64,000 nucleotides of DNA from Phycisphaerae bacterium (lineage in GTDB: Bacteria > Planctomycetota > Phycisphaerae > SM23-33). The notes beneath the pieces are model-generated. The model searched no databases, was not told where the DNA came from, and saw only the letters and a list, made by a program, of their open reading frames with translations. The stretch covers positions 62,001-126,000 of the forward strand of contig JAGXKT010000002.1 of the NCBI GenBank assembly GCA_018335035.1, given 5' to 3'. A program made the translations under genes and the position numbers. Shown piece by piece: positions 39,060 to 49,100 of the stretch. Each line of letters opens with the position of its first letter. The first letter of the stretch is position 1.

Positions 39060-39859
39060 TTGTGGCCGATTGGGTGGATGACGGGCTGCGGGACGCCCTG
39101 ACCGCTGCCGGGCTCGACACGGTTGCCGGCGCCTGGGCCTACGCCGGCGGCGCCGACCTGGACAAGCCGGGGCTCGGTCGGCGGCGTCGAACGCGGCTGG
39201 AGCTGACCGACGCATCGGGGCGCCGCCATCAGCTGTACCTGAAGCGCTACGGCCGGGAGGCGGTCTCGGCGCGGCTTCGCCGCGCGTGGACGCACGGGTT
39301 CGGTCGCGGCCCGGCGCGCGTGGAGTACGAGAACGTCGTCGCCGCGCGCGCCGCCGGCGTGCCCACGATGCGCCCGGTGGCCTGCGGCGAACGCGATGGC
39401 TGTGGGTGTCTTCTCGTCACGGCCGTGCCCGGCGATGCGCTGGAACGCTGCGGGGCGGGCTTTCTGGCGCAGCACGCCGACGCCGCGCAACACGTGACGG
39501 CGGCGCTGGCGACGCTCGTCCGCGCCTTGCACGGGGGCGGGTACGTGCACCGCGACCTGTACGCCTCGCACGTGTTCCTGGATGTCTCGCAGGGCAACGT
39601 CGCCCTGTACCTGATCGACCTGGCGCGGATGTTTCGCCCACGGTGGCGCCGCCGGCGGTGGGTCGTCAAGGACCTGGCCGCGCTGCGATACTCCATGCCC
39701 GCCGAGTGGGTCGGTGGGCAGTGGGAGGCCTTTGTGGCGGCCTACGCGAGGGAGATGTCCGCAGCGCGGCGCCGGGCTCTCGCCACGGCCGTTGGGCGCA
39801 AAGCGCGGTCCATCGCCCGCCACGCCGCGCGTCGTGCCGCCCGGGAGCAAGGCGAATGA
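39056..39859 (+). CDS. LPS-core/KDO-type kinase (RfaP/InaA-like)
   Basis: GTG start overlapping the waaF stop; LYLKRYGRE, ALHGGGYVHRDLYASHVFLD, LIDLARMF. Confidence 0.8.
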   Translation: MIVADWVDDGLRDALTAAGLDTVAGAWAYAGGADLDKPGLGRRRRTRLELTDASGRRHQLYLKRYGREAVSARLRRAWTHGFGRGPARVEYENVVAARAAGVPTMRPVACGERDGCGCLLVTAVPGDALERCGAGFLAQHADAAQHVTAALATLVRALHGGGYVHRDLYASHVFLDVSQGNVALYLIDLARMFRPRWRRRRWVVKDLAALRYSMPAEWVGGQWEAFVAAYAREMSAARRRALATAVGRKARSIARHAARRAAREQGE

Positions 39860-41028
39860 ACGTCGCGCTGGTCATCGAACGCATGGACCCGGCCCGCGGC
39901 GGGCGCGAGCGGTCGACGGCGCAGATCGCCCGCGCGCTGGCGGCGCGGGGCCATGACGTGGACGTCTTGTGCCAGAGCGGTGTCGAACTCGATGAGCTCT
40001 CGTCCGACGGGCCGGACGGCGGGACGGTCACGTGTCGCCCGCTGGGCCGACGTGGTGCAACGTACCCCCGCCGGCTCGAGCGGTTTGTCGCCGACGTGCG
40101 GCGCGCTACCGCGGACGGCGCCTACGGCGTGGTTCACGCCACGCTGCCGATTCCCGGAGCGGACGTCTACCAGCCGCGCGGCGGCACGGTTCCGGCTCAG
40201 GCGGCCGCATCGCTCCGTCGGCGGTGCCTGCCGGCTCGCGCGATCGCCCGGGCGACGAAGCCGCTCAACCGACGCCGCGCCGCCATGCGCCGGCTTGAGG
40301 CGCAGGTGATGGCCGATCCGCGCGTTGCGTGCCTGGCCGTCAGCCGCATGGTTGCCCGCGAGATGCGCGAGCATTACGGACGCCGCGAGAACGTGCACGT
40401 CGTCTATAACGCCGTGGACGCGCCCAACGCTGACGACCCGCGCCGCAGCGACTGGCGTCAACAGCTGCGCTTCCGCCTGGCGATGGCACCGCGCGATACG
40501 CTGTTTCTCACCGTCGCGAGAAACCTCGCGCTGAAAGGCGTCGACCGGGCCATCGAGGCCTTCACTCGCTGGCTGTACGCCGCCCCGCAGCGCGCGGGAC
40601 GCCTGATTGTCGTCGGCGGCGAGCGCACCGAGCGGTATCGCCGTCATGCCGGGCTGCGGGACGTGGGACGGTTCGTCGGCTTCGTCGAGCCCACGGAGAC
40701 GATCTTCCGCTGGTATGCCGCGGCCGACGTGTGCGTGCTGCTGAGCTGGTACGATCCGTGCAGCCGCGTCGTCCTCGAGGCCACCCGGTGGGGCATTCCG
40801 TCGATCACGACGGCCAGTAACGGTGCGGGCGAGGTGCTGACCGACGGTGCGGGAATCGTCGTCGATTCGCCCCGCGACGTGCGGGCCGTTGCCGAGGCGA
40901 TGGGCACGCTGTCGGATCGGGATAACCGCGCGGACTACGAAGCCGCCTGTCGCGCCGTCGCGCCGCGGCTGAGCACCGAGCGGCACGTCGACCGGCTGAT
41001 TGAGATTTATCGTCGCGGGAAGAGGTGA
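39856..41028 (+). CDS. Family 4 glycosyltransferase (RfaG/WaaG-like)
   Basis: MNVALVIERMDPARGGRERSTAQIARALAARGHDVDV; FTVARNLALKGVDRAIEAF; WYDPCSRVVLEATRWGIPSITT. Confidence 0.85.
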   Translation: MNVALVIERMDPARGGRERSTAQIARALAARGHDVDVLCQSGVELDELSSDGPDGGTVTCRPLGRRGATYPRRLERFVADVRRATADGAYGVVHATLPIPGADVYQPRGGTVPAQAAASLRRRCLPARAIARATKPLNRRRAAMRRLEAQVMADPRVACLAVSRMVAREMREHYGRRENVHVVYNAVDAPNADDPRRSDWRQQLRFRLAMAPRDTLFLTVARNLALKGVDRAIEAFTRWLYAAPQRAGRLIVVGGERTERYRRHAGLRDVGRFVGFVEPTETIFRWYAAADVCVLLSWYDPCSRVVLEATRWGIPSITTASNGAGEVLTDGAGIVVDSPRDVRAVAEAMGTLSDRDNRADYEAACRAVAPRLSTERHVDRLIEIYRRGKR

Positions 41029-41030
41029 TG

Positions 41031-41714
41031 ATGGCATTGCATCCGACCATTCTGTACGGGGCGTTTCCGCTGGGCGGCTATGCGCTGGGGTCCGTGCCCG
41101 TGGGGGTGTTGCTGGCCCGGGCGCGCGGCGTCGATTTGCGCCAGGTCGGCAGCGGAAACGTCGGGGCGACCAACGTCGCCCGTGCGTGCGGACGCCGGTG
41201 GGGCATCCTGTGCTTCTGCCTGGACTTCGCCAAGGGCTTCGTCCCGGCGCTGGTCGCGGGTCTGATCCTCCGCAGCGGTTCGGGCGCGGGGACCGCGCCG
41301 CCGGCGGCGCATCAGGCCGCCTGGCTGGCCGCGGGGTGCGGGGCGATCCTCGGGCACGTCTTCAGCGTGTGGCTGGGCTTTCGCGGGGGCAAGGGCGTGG
41401 CCACGTCCTTGGGCGTGGTCTGCGGCGTCTTCCCGTACATGACGCTGCCCGGGCTGGCGGCGCTGGCGGTGTGGCTGGCCGTAACGGGCGCGACGCGATA
41501 CGTCTCGCTGGGCAGCGTGCTCGCCGCCGTGGCGTTTGTGCCGCTGCAGGCGGGCCTCGCCGCGGTGCTGGGCTGGCCGGTGAGGCGGCTCTGGCCGCTG
41601 TTGGCGTTCGCCGCGGCGATGGCGGTTCTGATCCTTCTGCGGCACCGGCACAACCTGCGCCGCCTGCTGAACGGCACGGAGAACAAGATCGGCCGGCGGA
41701 AGCCCCCCGCATGA
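41031..41714 (+). CDS. plsY: Glycerol-3-phosphate acyltransferase PlsY
   Basis: GYALGSVPVGVLLARARGVDLRQVGSGNVGATNVAR; ILGHVFSVWLGFRGGKGVATSLG. Confidence 0.93.
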   Translation: MALHPTILYGAFPLGGYALGSVPVGVLLARARGVDLRQVGSGNVGATNVARACGRRWGILCFCLDFAKGFVPALVAGLILRSGSGAGTAPPAAHQAAWLAAGCGAILGHVFSVWLGFRGGKGVATSLGVVCGVFPYMTLPGLAALAVWLAVTGATRYVSLGSVLAAVAFVPLQAGLAAVLGWPVRRLWPLLAFAAAMAVLILLRHRHNLRRLLNGTENKIGRRKPPA

Positions 41715-41774
41715 CGCCCTCGGCGACGACCGGTGCGCCCCCGCGCGGGCGCCATGTGCCCGGCCGCGCGACGG

Positions 41775-42833
41775 TCAGTTGTCCTGGAGCAGGCGCCGCC
41801 GGATGAACTCGGCGCGGGCCTCGGCGCGCTGCTGGTCGTTCATCTCGTGTCCGCAGACGCGCTGGAGGTGGGCCGGCTGGCTCAGCAGGAACAACTCGTT
41901 GACGATGCGCAGGTCGATCTCCGGCAGCCGCCCGAGGTTCACGCCCAGCCGGACCAGCGACAGCAGGTGCATCGTCTCGTCCGAACTCATCAGCCGGGCC
42001 GCCCGAAGCAACGACAGCGCGCGGTGGATCTTGTCTTCGACGGCCGCCTTCTGGCTCTTCATCAACCCCTCGCGGGCGCGCCGTTCGTACTCGATGAAAT
42101 GCGGCATCGTTTGGCCGAAGAACTCGTCGACGATCTGCTGCTCGGTCTTGCCCAGCGTGGTCTGGTTGGAGATCTGAAAAAAATCGCCGCTGGCTTCGGT
42201 GCCTTCGCCGTAGAGCCCGCGAATCGCCAGGCGCATGTCGCGTGCGGCGCGGAAAACCTTCTGTATCTCGCCGGTCATCTTCAGTGCCGGAAGGTGCAGC
42301 ATCACGCTGACCCGCAGCCCCGTGCCGACGTTCGTCGGACAGGCCGTCAGATAGCCGTACTTGCTGTGAAAGGCGTATTCCACGCTCTGTTCCAGGCGAT
42401 CGTCGATTTGCGTAATCTCCTCGGCCGCTTCCGTCAGCCGGAGCCCGCTGCGCAGCACCTGGATGCGCAGGTGGTCCTCCTCGTTGATCATGATGGCGAC
42501 GGTTTCAGAGCCGCTGATCGCCACGCCGCGCGGGTGGTCGGCCTCGGCATGCTGGCGGGAGACCAGGTGCCGTTCGACGAGCAACTCGCGGTCCAAGGCG
42601 CCGGCCGCGGCGACATTCACGTAGAAGACGTTCTTGGCGATGCCGGCCGCCAGAATCTCGTCGCGAAGGCGCTCGGCGATCTCCCGCTGCTGGGTCGCAT
42701 TACAGCGTGACAGAAACGGTTGCGAGGCCAGGTTCCGCGCCAGGCGGGCACGCGACGAGATGACGACGTCGTGCATGGGTCCGGCGCCCCGAAGCCATTC
42801 ACCGGCGCGTTGCGTCAGGTCGGCGAGTTTCAT
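41775..42833 (-). CDS. mcsB: Protein arginine kinase McsB
   Basis: DVVISSRARLARNLASQPF; INEEDHLRIQVLRSGL; LTACPTNVGTGLRVSVMLHLPAL. Confidence 0.94.
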   Translation of the reverse strand: MKLADLTQRAGEWLRGAGPMHDVVISSRARLARNLASQPFLSRCNATQQREIAERLRDEILAAGIAKNVFYVNVAAAGALDRELLVERHLVSRQHAEADHPRGVAISGSETVAIMINEEDHLRIQVLRSGLRLTEAAEEITQIDDRLEQSVEYAFHSKYGYLTACPTNVGTGLRVSVMLHLPALKMTGEIQKVFRAARDMRLAIRGLYGEGTEASGDFFQISNQTTLGKTEQQIVDEFFGQTMPHFIEYERRAREGLMKSQKAAVEDKIHRALSLLRAARLMSSDETMHLLSLVRLGVNLGRLPEIDLRIVNELFLLSQPAHLQRVCGHEMNDQQRAEARAEFIRRRLLQDN

Positions 42834-43330
42834 TCCTTCTCCATCGCTTTGATGCGGTCTCGCAGGGCGGCGGCGGCTTCGTAATCCTCGCGGGCGACGG
42901 CGTCCTTCAACTCGCCGCGGAGGCGGAGGATCGCCGTTTGCTTCTTCTGCGTGCTGGCTGCGCGGCTGGGCACCTTGCCCAGGTGCTGGGTGGCGCCCTC
43001 GTGGGCGCGGGCCAGAAACGGCTCGAGCGCGGCTGAGAACGCGTCGTAGTCGTTCGGGCAGCCGAGCACGCCGTGCTTCCGAAACGTGTTGAAGCTCAAC
43101 CCGCAGGCGTCGCACACCAGGTCGCCGGCCTCGTCGTCGCACTCGGCGTCCGACGACTGGAGGATGAAATCCTCGAGAAGCTGGCTGATGGGGATGTTCG
43201 CCTTCACGGTGATCCCCTCGTTGGCGGCGCACTGCTCGCACAGATGCTTCTCGATCTTCTCACCGTCGATGATCTCCGTCAGATGGACGGTGGCGGGGCG
43301 GTTGTGGCATCTGTCGCACGGGTGCTTCAT
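42830..43330 (-). CDS. mcsA: McsA-like UVR-motif zinc protein
   Basis: CDRCHNRPATVHLTEI…HLCEQCA; CDACGLSFNTFRKHGVLGCPNDY; C-terminal UVR motif; overlaps mcsB. Confidence 0.93.
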   Translation of the reverse strand: MKHPCDRCHNRPATVHLTEIIDGEKIEKHLCEQCAANEGITVKANIPISQLLEDFILQSSDAECDDEAGDLVCDACGLSFNTFRKHGVLGCPNDYDAFSAALEPFLARAHEGATQHLGKVPSRAASTQKKQTAILRLRGELKDAVAREDYEAAAALRDRIKAMEKE

Positions 43331-43407
43331 GGCGGCGTCATCCTACCCAAGGGGGCTCGGCCTGGTCAACCTGCGACGGCTTGTCTCAGTATATCGCATT
43401 GCGACCG

Positions 43408-44136
43408 CTACTCGACGCGTCCGATGCGGATATCCAGGTCCTCCCGCCGTTCGAGGCGATCCTTGGCGCCGTCCTTGATCCAGAGGATGCGGTCGGATCG
43501 GGCGAGCATGTTGTGGTCGTGCGTGGCGGTGATGACGGTGACGCCGTGGTTGTCGCACAGCCCGCGCAGCGTATTGATGATTTCCTCGCCGGTGTGGAGG
43601 TCGAGGTTCGCCGTCGGCTCGTCGGCCAGCATGATCGTCGGGTTCATCGCCAGGGCGCGCGCGATGGCGACGCGCTGCTGCTGCCCGCCGGACAGCTCGC
43701 CGGGCCGGTGGTCGAGACGATGACCGAGCCCGACTTCGGTGAGGACCTCGGCCGCCCGGTCGGCGGAGGCCCTGTGGTTGGCTCCGCTGAGCAATACGGG
43801 CAGCATCACGTTGCGCAGGGCACTCAGCGCGGGAATGAGGTTGAACGCCTGGAAGATGTATCCGATGTGGTGATTGCGGATGTATGCCAGTTCCGCGCTG
43901 GACTTCTTCGTCAGGTCCACTCCCGAGATGGTCACCGTGCCTTCGGTCGGACGATCCAGCGCGCCGATCATGTTGAACAGCGTGCTCTTGCCCGAGCCGC
44001 TCGGACCCATGACCGAGAGGTACTCACCGTGACGGACGTCCAGGTCCATGTCCCGCAGGGCGTAGATCTCCTGCCCGCCCATGCGGTAGATCTTGCTCAA
44101 CTCGCGACACGCGATGATGACTTCGTTGCTGCTCAT
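43408..44136 (-). CDS. ABC transporter ATP-binding protein (LolD/MacB type)
   Basis: MGPSGSGKST, LSGGQQQRVAIARAL, ADEPTANLD. Confidence 0.94.
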   Translation of the reverse strand: MSSNEVIIACRELSKIYRMGGQEIYALRDMDLDVRHGEYLSVMGPSGSGKSTLFNMIGALDRPTEGTVTISGVDLTKKSSAELAYIRNHHIGYIFQAFNLIPALSALRNVMLPVLLSGANHRASADRAAEVLTEVGLGHRLDHRPGELSGGQQQRVAIARALAMNPTIMLADEPTANLDLHTGEEIINTLRGLCDNHGVTVITATHDHNMLARSDRILWIKDGAKDRLERREDLDIRIGRVE

Positions 44137-44143
44137 GATTTGC

Positions 44144-46165
44144 TCAGAACGGGATCTTGATAACCGCCTTGGCCAGGAAGTTCACGCCGACGCCCAGGAC
44201 GGTCACCAGACCCATGCCACAGGCGAAGCCGGCCGCGACGACCGGCACGTATTGGCGCCATTTCAGGCCCATCTTTCGTTCGAAATAGAACCGGCTGATC
44301 AGTGCGCCGATGAACTGCGGAATCACCACGTGCGGCAAGGTCTGGTTCAGCCCACGGACCACGCCGTAGACCAGCATGACCGGCAGGCGGATCATCCACA
44401 GGACCGCAAACAGCACCACGCCGAAGCCCAGGCCGCTGAGGAGGAAATCGGGGCGGAACGCCTTCTCGAACGCGCTGAACCGCCCCAGCGTGGAACTCTG
44501 GATAATGCACTGGTTGGCCGCCCACAACTCCCACATCCGCTCGGCGAACGGATACTCCGGTCCGGGCACCGGCGCCATCGCCCAGATGAACTGGCTGAAC
44601 AGCACGGAGGAGACGATGATGATCGGCACCAGCAGCAGGTCCGTCTTCCAGATCGACCAGAACCGCGTGCCCGTCAGCTCCGCCTGGCGATAGAACATCG
44701 TCCGCCGGCCGTAATCGGCCACCGGAACCGGCAGGAACCACACGTCCACATCGCCGCTGTAGCCGGAGAGGATAAACGCCGCCTCCTTGACCATGGGCAC
44801 CTGGACGACCTGCCCGGCCATACCCTCCAGCCGTGCCGTGACGTAGCTGATCAGGGGCGTGTAGAGGAACGCGAAGAAGAACAGGACGGCCATCACGCCC
44901 GGATGCCAGTCGATCAGGAACCCGCTGACGACGATGTAGGCCGTTGAGGTGAACAGGTAGGCGCCGATGATGGCCCAGGTGGGCAGGTCGCCGCGTCCTT
45001 CGGGAACCGTCGGCCCCGTTTCCTGAGACAGGCGCTGGTCGCGCTGCTCGCGGATCTGCTTGCGGCGCTTCCGAAGGGAGCGGAAGACCTGGTAGAAGCC
45101 GACCAGTGCCAAGGCCCCGGCTACGCCCAGTGTGAAGCTGAAGTAGAAGTCGATGTTCGCGCTGAACAGGGTCTTGACGGTGTCGTCGCCGGGCGACCAG
45201 GACTTGATGATGCCGGCGTTGTAGAGCGTCGGATTGAGGATGGCGGTGATGATGAAGCCCACGAAGCTGCCGACCATCGCGAAGAACGGCAGCACCATGC
45301 CGAGCATGAACTGCCCGAGGTTGAGACTGATTCCCGTCGCTACGGCCGGCAGGATGTTCGCCGTCTTGGGCGTCCAGTCGGCAAACGGGATGGGCAGGAT
45401 GGTGATCGGCGTGTCGAACAGCGCGCCCGTCACAGCCGGCAGGGCCATATACACCGCCCCGAACGCCAGGCCCAGCACGCCGCCGATGCTGAAGATGCGC
45501 CATCGCCAGTTGCCTTCGCGGCTGCGCCCCTGGGCGGTTTCCTCCGTCTGCTGTTCGGCCAGGGCGGCGATGCCCTGCGCCCCGATCGGGGCCATGGGGA
45601 ACGGCAGCTTCTCGATGTCGCTGGCCAGGCGGAACAGCCCGTAGGTCAGGAACGTCGAGTTGATCCGCCCCAAAACCGTGCGGAAGACGAACAGCCCGAT
45701 GGCGGCGTACCAGGCGGGGTGGAAGAAGTTCCGCTCGGCCAGCACGTCGCGGTCGCTGGGGGCGACCCACCAGGGAATGTGCTCGGCGACGCCCATGCCG
45801 GTGGCCGCATTGGACGTGCGGAAGAACTGGAACCACAGCAGCCCCTTCATGGGCTGGTTCATCACCATCGCGCCGCCCATGGCGGCACCGGCCATGTAGA
45901 ACAGAATGAAGATTTCCGGCAGCTTCAGGCGTTTATGGGCGCGGCGTGCGACCTCGATGAACAGGATGACCGTGACCCACTGGGCGGCGGGGCCGACGCC
46001 CTGGCCCGCCAGCAGTTGCATGTACATCGCGCCGGGGACCATCAGCAGGGCGATGAACAGCGCGCCGACCAGAGAGGTCCAACTGAAGCCCTCGCCAAAG
46101 GTCGAGGGCACCTCCATCAGGGAGCGGTACTGTTCGATCTCACGGTCGTATCGGGTGGTGCTCAC
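44144..46165 (-). CDS. Large polytopic membrane protein, DUF6785/OPT-transporter-like
   Basis: Many TM helices; GEGFSWTSLVGALFIALLMVPGAMYMQLLAG; PQFIGALISRFYFERKMGLKWRQYVPVVAAGFACGMGL. Confidence 0.72.
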   Translation of the reverse strand: MSTTRYDREIEQYRSLMEVPSTFGEGFSWTSLVGALFIALLMVPGAMYMQLLAGQGVGPAAQWVTVILFIEVARRAHKRLKLPEIFILFYMAGAAMGGAMVMNQPMKGLLWFQFFRTSNAATGMGVAEHIPWWVAPSDRDVLAERNFFHPAWYAAIGLFVFRTVLGRINSTFLTYGLFRLASDIEKLPFPMAPIGAQGIAALAEQQTEETAQGRSREGNWRWRIFSIGGVLGLAFGAVYMALPAVTGALFDTPITILPIPFADWTPKTANILPAVATGISLNLGQFMLGMVLPFFAMVGSFVGFIITAILNPTLYNAGIIKSWSPGDDTVKTLFSANIDFYFSFTLGVAGALALVGFYQVFRSLRKRRKQIREQRDQRLSQETGPTVPEGRGDLPTWAIIGAYLFTSTAYIVVSGFLIDWHPGVMAVLFFFAFLYTPLISYVTARLEGMAGQVVQVPMVKEAAFILSGYSGDVDVWFLPVPVADYGRRTMFYRQAELTGTRFWSIWKTDLLLVPIIIVSSVLFSQFIWAMAPVPGPEYPFAERMWELWAANQCIIQSSTLGRFSAFEKAFRPDFLLSGLGFGVVLFAVLWMIRLPVMLVYGVVRGLNQTLPHVVIPQFIGALISRFYFERKMGLKWRQYVPVVAAGFACGMGLVTVLGVGVNFLAKAVIKIPF

Positions 46166-49100
46166 GCGTCCGACTCCTGTTCGTCATTCTGGCGGGTCAG
46201 CGTGTCTGGCGAGGTGGGGGCGATGTTGTCCGCGTCGATGTGTTCCACGGGTAACTCGTCCCACGATTCGAGCGTCTTGCGGCGATAGCTCTCCGTGACG
46301 TCTTCAGGCAGGGACCGCCAGATCAGCAGTTGCTTGCGCAGATCGTTGATGAACACGCGATTGCTGCGCTGCCAGTCGCCGTTGGCGCCGCTGATGCGGT
46401 AGATGAGGATGCGCACTTCGTCGATGCCTTCAATCTCGCTGGGGCGGCTCAGCAGAACGAAGCGCTGGTTGACGCCCAGATCGAACGGCGCCAGGGCGAC
46501 GGTCGCGTCGAATGCGAGCATGTCGTTGTCCTGCTGGCGGAAGATGCGGCATCGCGTCGTGGCGAATTTGCCCAGCGAAGCGTCCCGATAATTGTCGAAG
46601 TGCTCCTTAAGGAAACTCACCACACCGGTAATGTCGTAGGCCGAAACCGTAAACGGGAATACCAGGTCGTAAAGGTTCCCGCTGGGCTTGGGGATGCGCC
46701 ACTGACGCTGAATCCCCGGATTCGCTGAGCGCGAGGCCTTCAGGGCGGGGTAGATCGTCGAGATCATCACCGTGCCCATCACGATCAGAATGGTTACGAT
46801 CGCGTTGGTCGAACTGTAATTCATCGTCGGAACGGCGACGTAGCCCAATTCCCCGAGGAAGCCCAGAACGCGCGCGACGAGCTGGCCCAGCAGGTAGCCG
46901 CCCATGCCCCCGACCACGGCGTAGATCGACGCCTCGGCGAAAAACAGTCCGGCCACGTGCGGCGGGGCCAGCCCCAGTGAACTGAACGTGTAGATCTCCT
47001 TCTCGCGGTCGGAGACGCTGCCCAGCATCGTCGCGAAAACGATCATGCCGCCGAGCACGACGGGAATAAACAGGTCGCGAACGCCGCTGGCCTCGGTCAG
47101 CGAGGTGAACAACAGGCGATGGACCGCGCCCTGCCGACCGGCATACGTCGGAATCTTGACGAGCTTGGCCGTCTCTTCGGCGATTTCCCGCAACGCGTCG
47201 GCCTCGTGCGGATAGAGGGTCATCGTGACGATCTTGTTGTCCATCTGACGCGCCGTCTCGGCGGGAATGACGGCAACCGTGTCCACGCCGTAGGGCAGGA
47301 ACTGGGCGCTTTCGGCCTGGGTGGTCTCAAACAGCGAGGTGGTGGGTTCCTCCTCCAGCGCCTCGGCCGAGCCGCCCGCCGAACTCTGGTAGTTGACCGG
47401 CAGCGAGCTGGTGCCGTCGAGCATCGTGTGTCCGGACAGGGCATCGGCGACCCTGCCGGCGAAGATCACACGCTGGTCGCCCAGGCGGACGGGCGTGCCG
47501 ATGTCGTCGTCGGTCAGCTTCAGTTCGCCGCAAATCGCAGTCGTGAAGAACGCCCCGCCCGCTTCCAGACGCCGGGCAAGCACCTCCTGGCGTGTCATTT
47601 CCGGCTTGTCTTCGGCCTGGCGTTGCCGGTTCTCATCCCGCTCGGCCTCGGTCAGCGCGAGGGGATCGAGCAGCCGCGCCAAGGCCGGCTGACGCATGAC
47701 GTCCCGGGCGTCGAGGCCCACGGCCGCGTTGAGCAGCACCCGCTGGTCCGTGCCCGCGACGTTGGCCTGGAACTCGTGGGTCGTCCCGCCCTGCATGGCC
47801 TTTCTGGCTTCGGCGGCTGTGGGGGAGACCCAGTAGCGGGGGACGACATCGGCCTGTCCGCGGAAGCGCCCGCGCAGCATGTCGAACGTGCCGCGGGCGA
47901 TGGGCCCGAGCAACTGGTTCCGGACGAGGATGCGCGGCGGACCGTTCAGCGGGCCCTCGTACGTCTCCCGGACGCCGTAACGCTTGCCGAACGAGGCGAA
48001 CGTCAGGATGGTGAACGTCAGCAACACGACGGTGGCCGCGGTCAGGAATGTCCGCAGGGGGCGCCGCCGCATCGTCGAGATGCCCATGTTCACCGCGGCG
48101 AGCATCGTGCTGAGCCGTGAGACATCGGCGCTGTGGACCGTGCTGGCCAGGCCTTGCATCCGCTTGATCTCCGTCTGGAGCTTGCGAACCATGATGAAAA
48201 TCACCAGGCAGCTCAGCAGGATGATCGCGAACGCCAGGAAGATGACAATCGGTGTCGACGCGATGCGAAACGCCGGGTTGACGAAGTACAGCACCGCGAA
48301 CGTCATAACGAAGAAGACGGTGAACCAGCCGATTTGTCGGTAGATGTGCGGCGTGCCGACGAGCAGACGCTCCAGGGCGTAGGCGAACGGCATCGCCAGA
48401 AGCAGCAGCAGCACGACGGCCGTGATGAGGTCGTTCAGCGTGTCGACGATGGGGGGGTAGGCACAGCGGCTTATTGCCGCTGAGGACGCCGCATCGCCGG
48501 CGATCTTATCGGCCCAGTGCGTCCGTTCGATCGTTCGGTATTCCTCAGGCACGTCCTCGCCGAGCGGCGCGTCCAAGCCGTGCTGATCGAGCCACTTCCG
48601 TGCCTTCAACGCCTTGTCGAGGCGGTCGTCGGCATCCTGCCAGATCTCCATGAGCGACGGTTGCTTGATATGGTTCGCTTCCAGCAAGCCGAACAGGCGA
48701 TAGCGGTTCAGGTTCAGCAGGTCCTCGGCCGTGGAGAACGGCGTGGACGGGTGGGCGAATTGGTCGGCGACGGTCATGCCGATGCCCTTGTGGCCCTTTT
48801 CGGTGTGCGAGTTGTTGAGGACGACGACGGCGGCCTTGTTGAAGACCTTCATGCCGTCGGCGTCGTAGGGGGCGTAGACGGTCACGATGTCGTCGAGCTC
48901 GCAGACCAGGTGGCGATCGGCGCGGAACGGGGCCGTCGAGCGGGCCCGCATGGCCTTGGTGGCGATGTTGCGCCGGCGGAAGCCGTAGCCCACGAACGAC
49001 AGGCCCCGGCAGTTGAACTGCACCACCTTCGACAGGTCGCCCTGAAGGACGGGGATGCTGTCCATTGCCGTCGCCGCCCGGATGATGCCACGCGACTGGT

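Noticed and set aside
37956-41714. Treating the waaF/kinase/GT4/plsY run as a novel biosynthetic cluster
   Set aside because: Fits ordinary LPS-core assembly plus phospholipid synthesis; interesting only as evidence of an LPS-type envelope.
41031-43330. A single operon from plsY into mcsAB
   Set aside because: They are on opposite strands and convergent.
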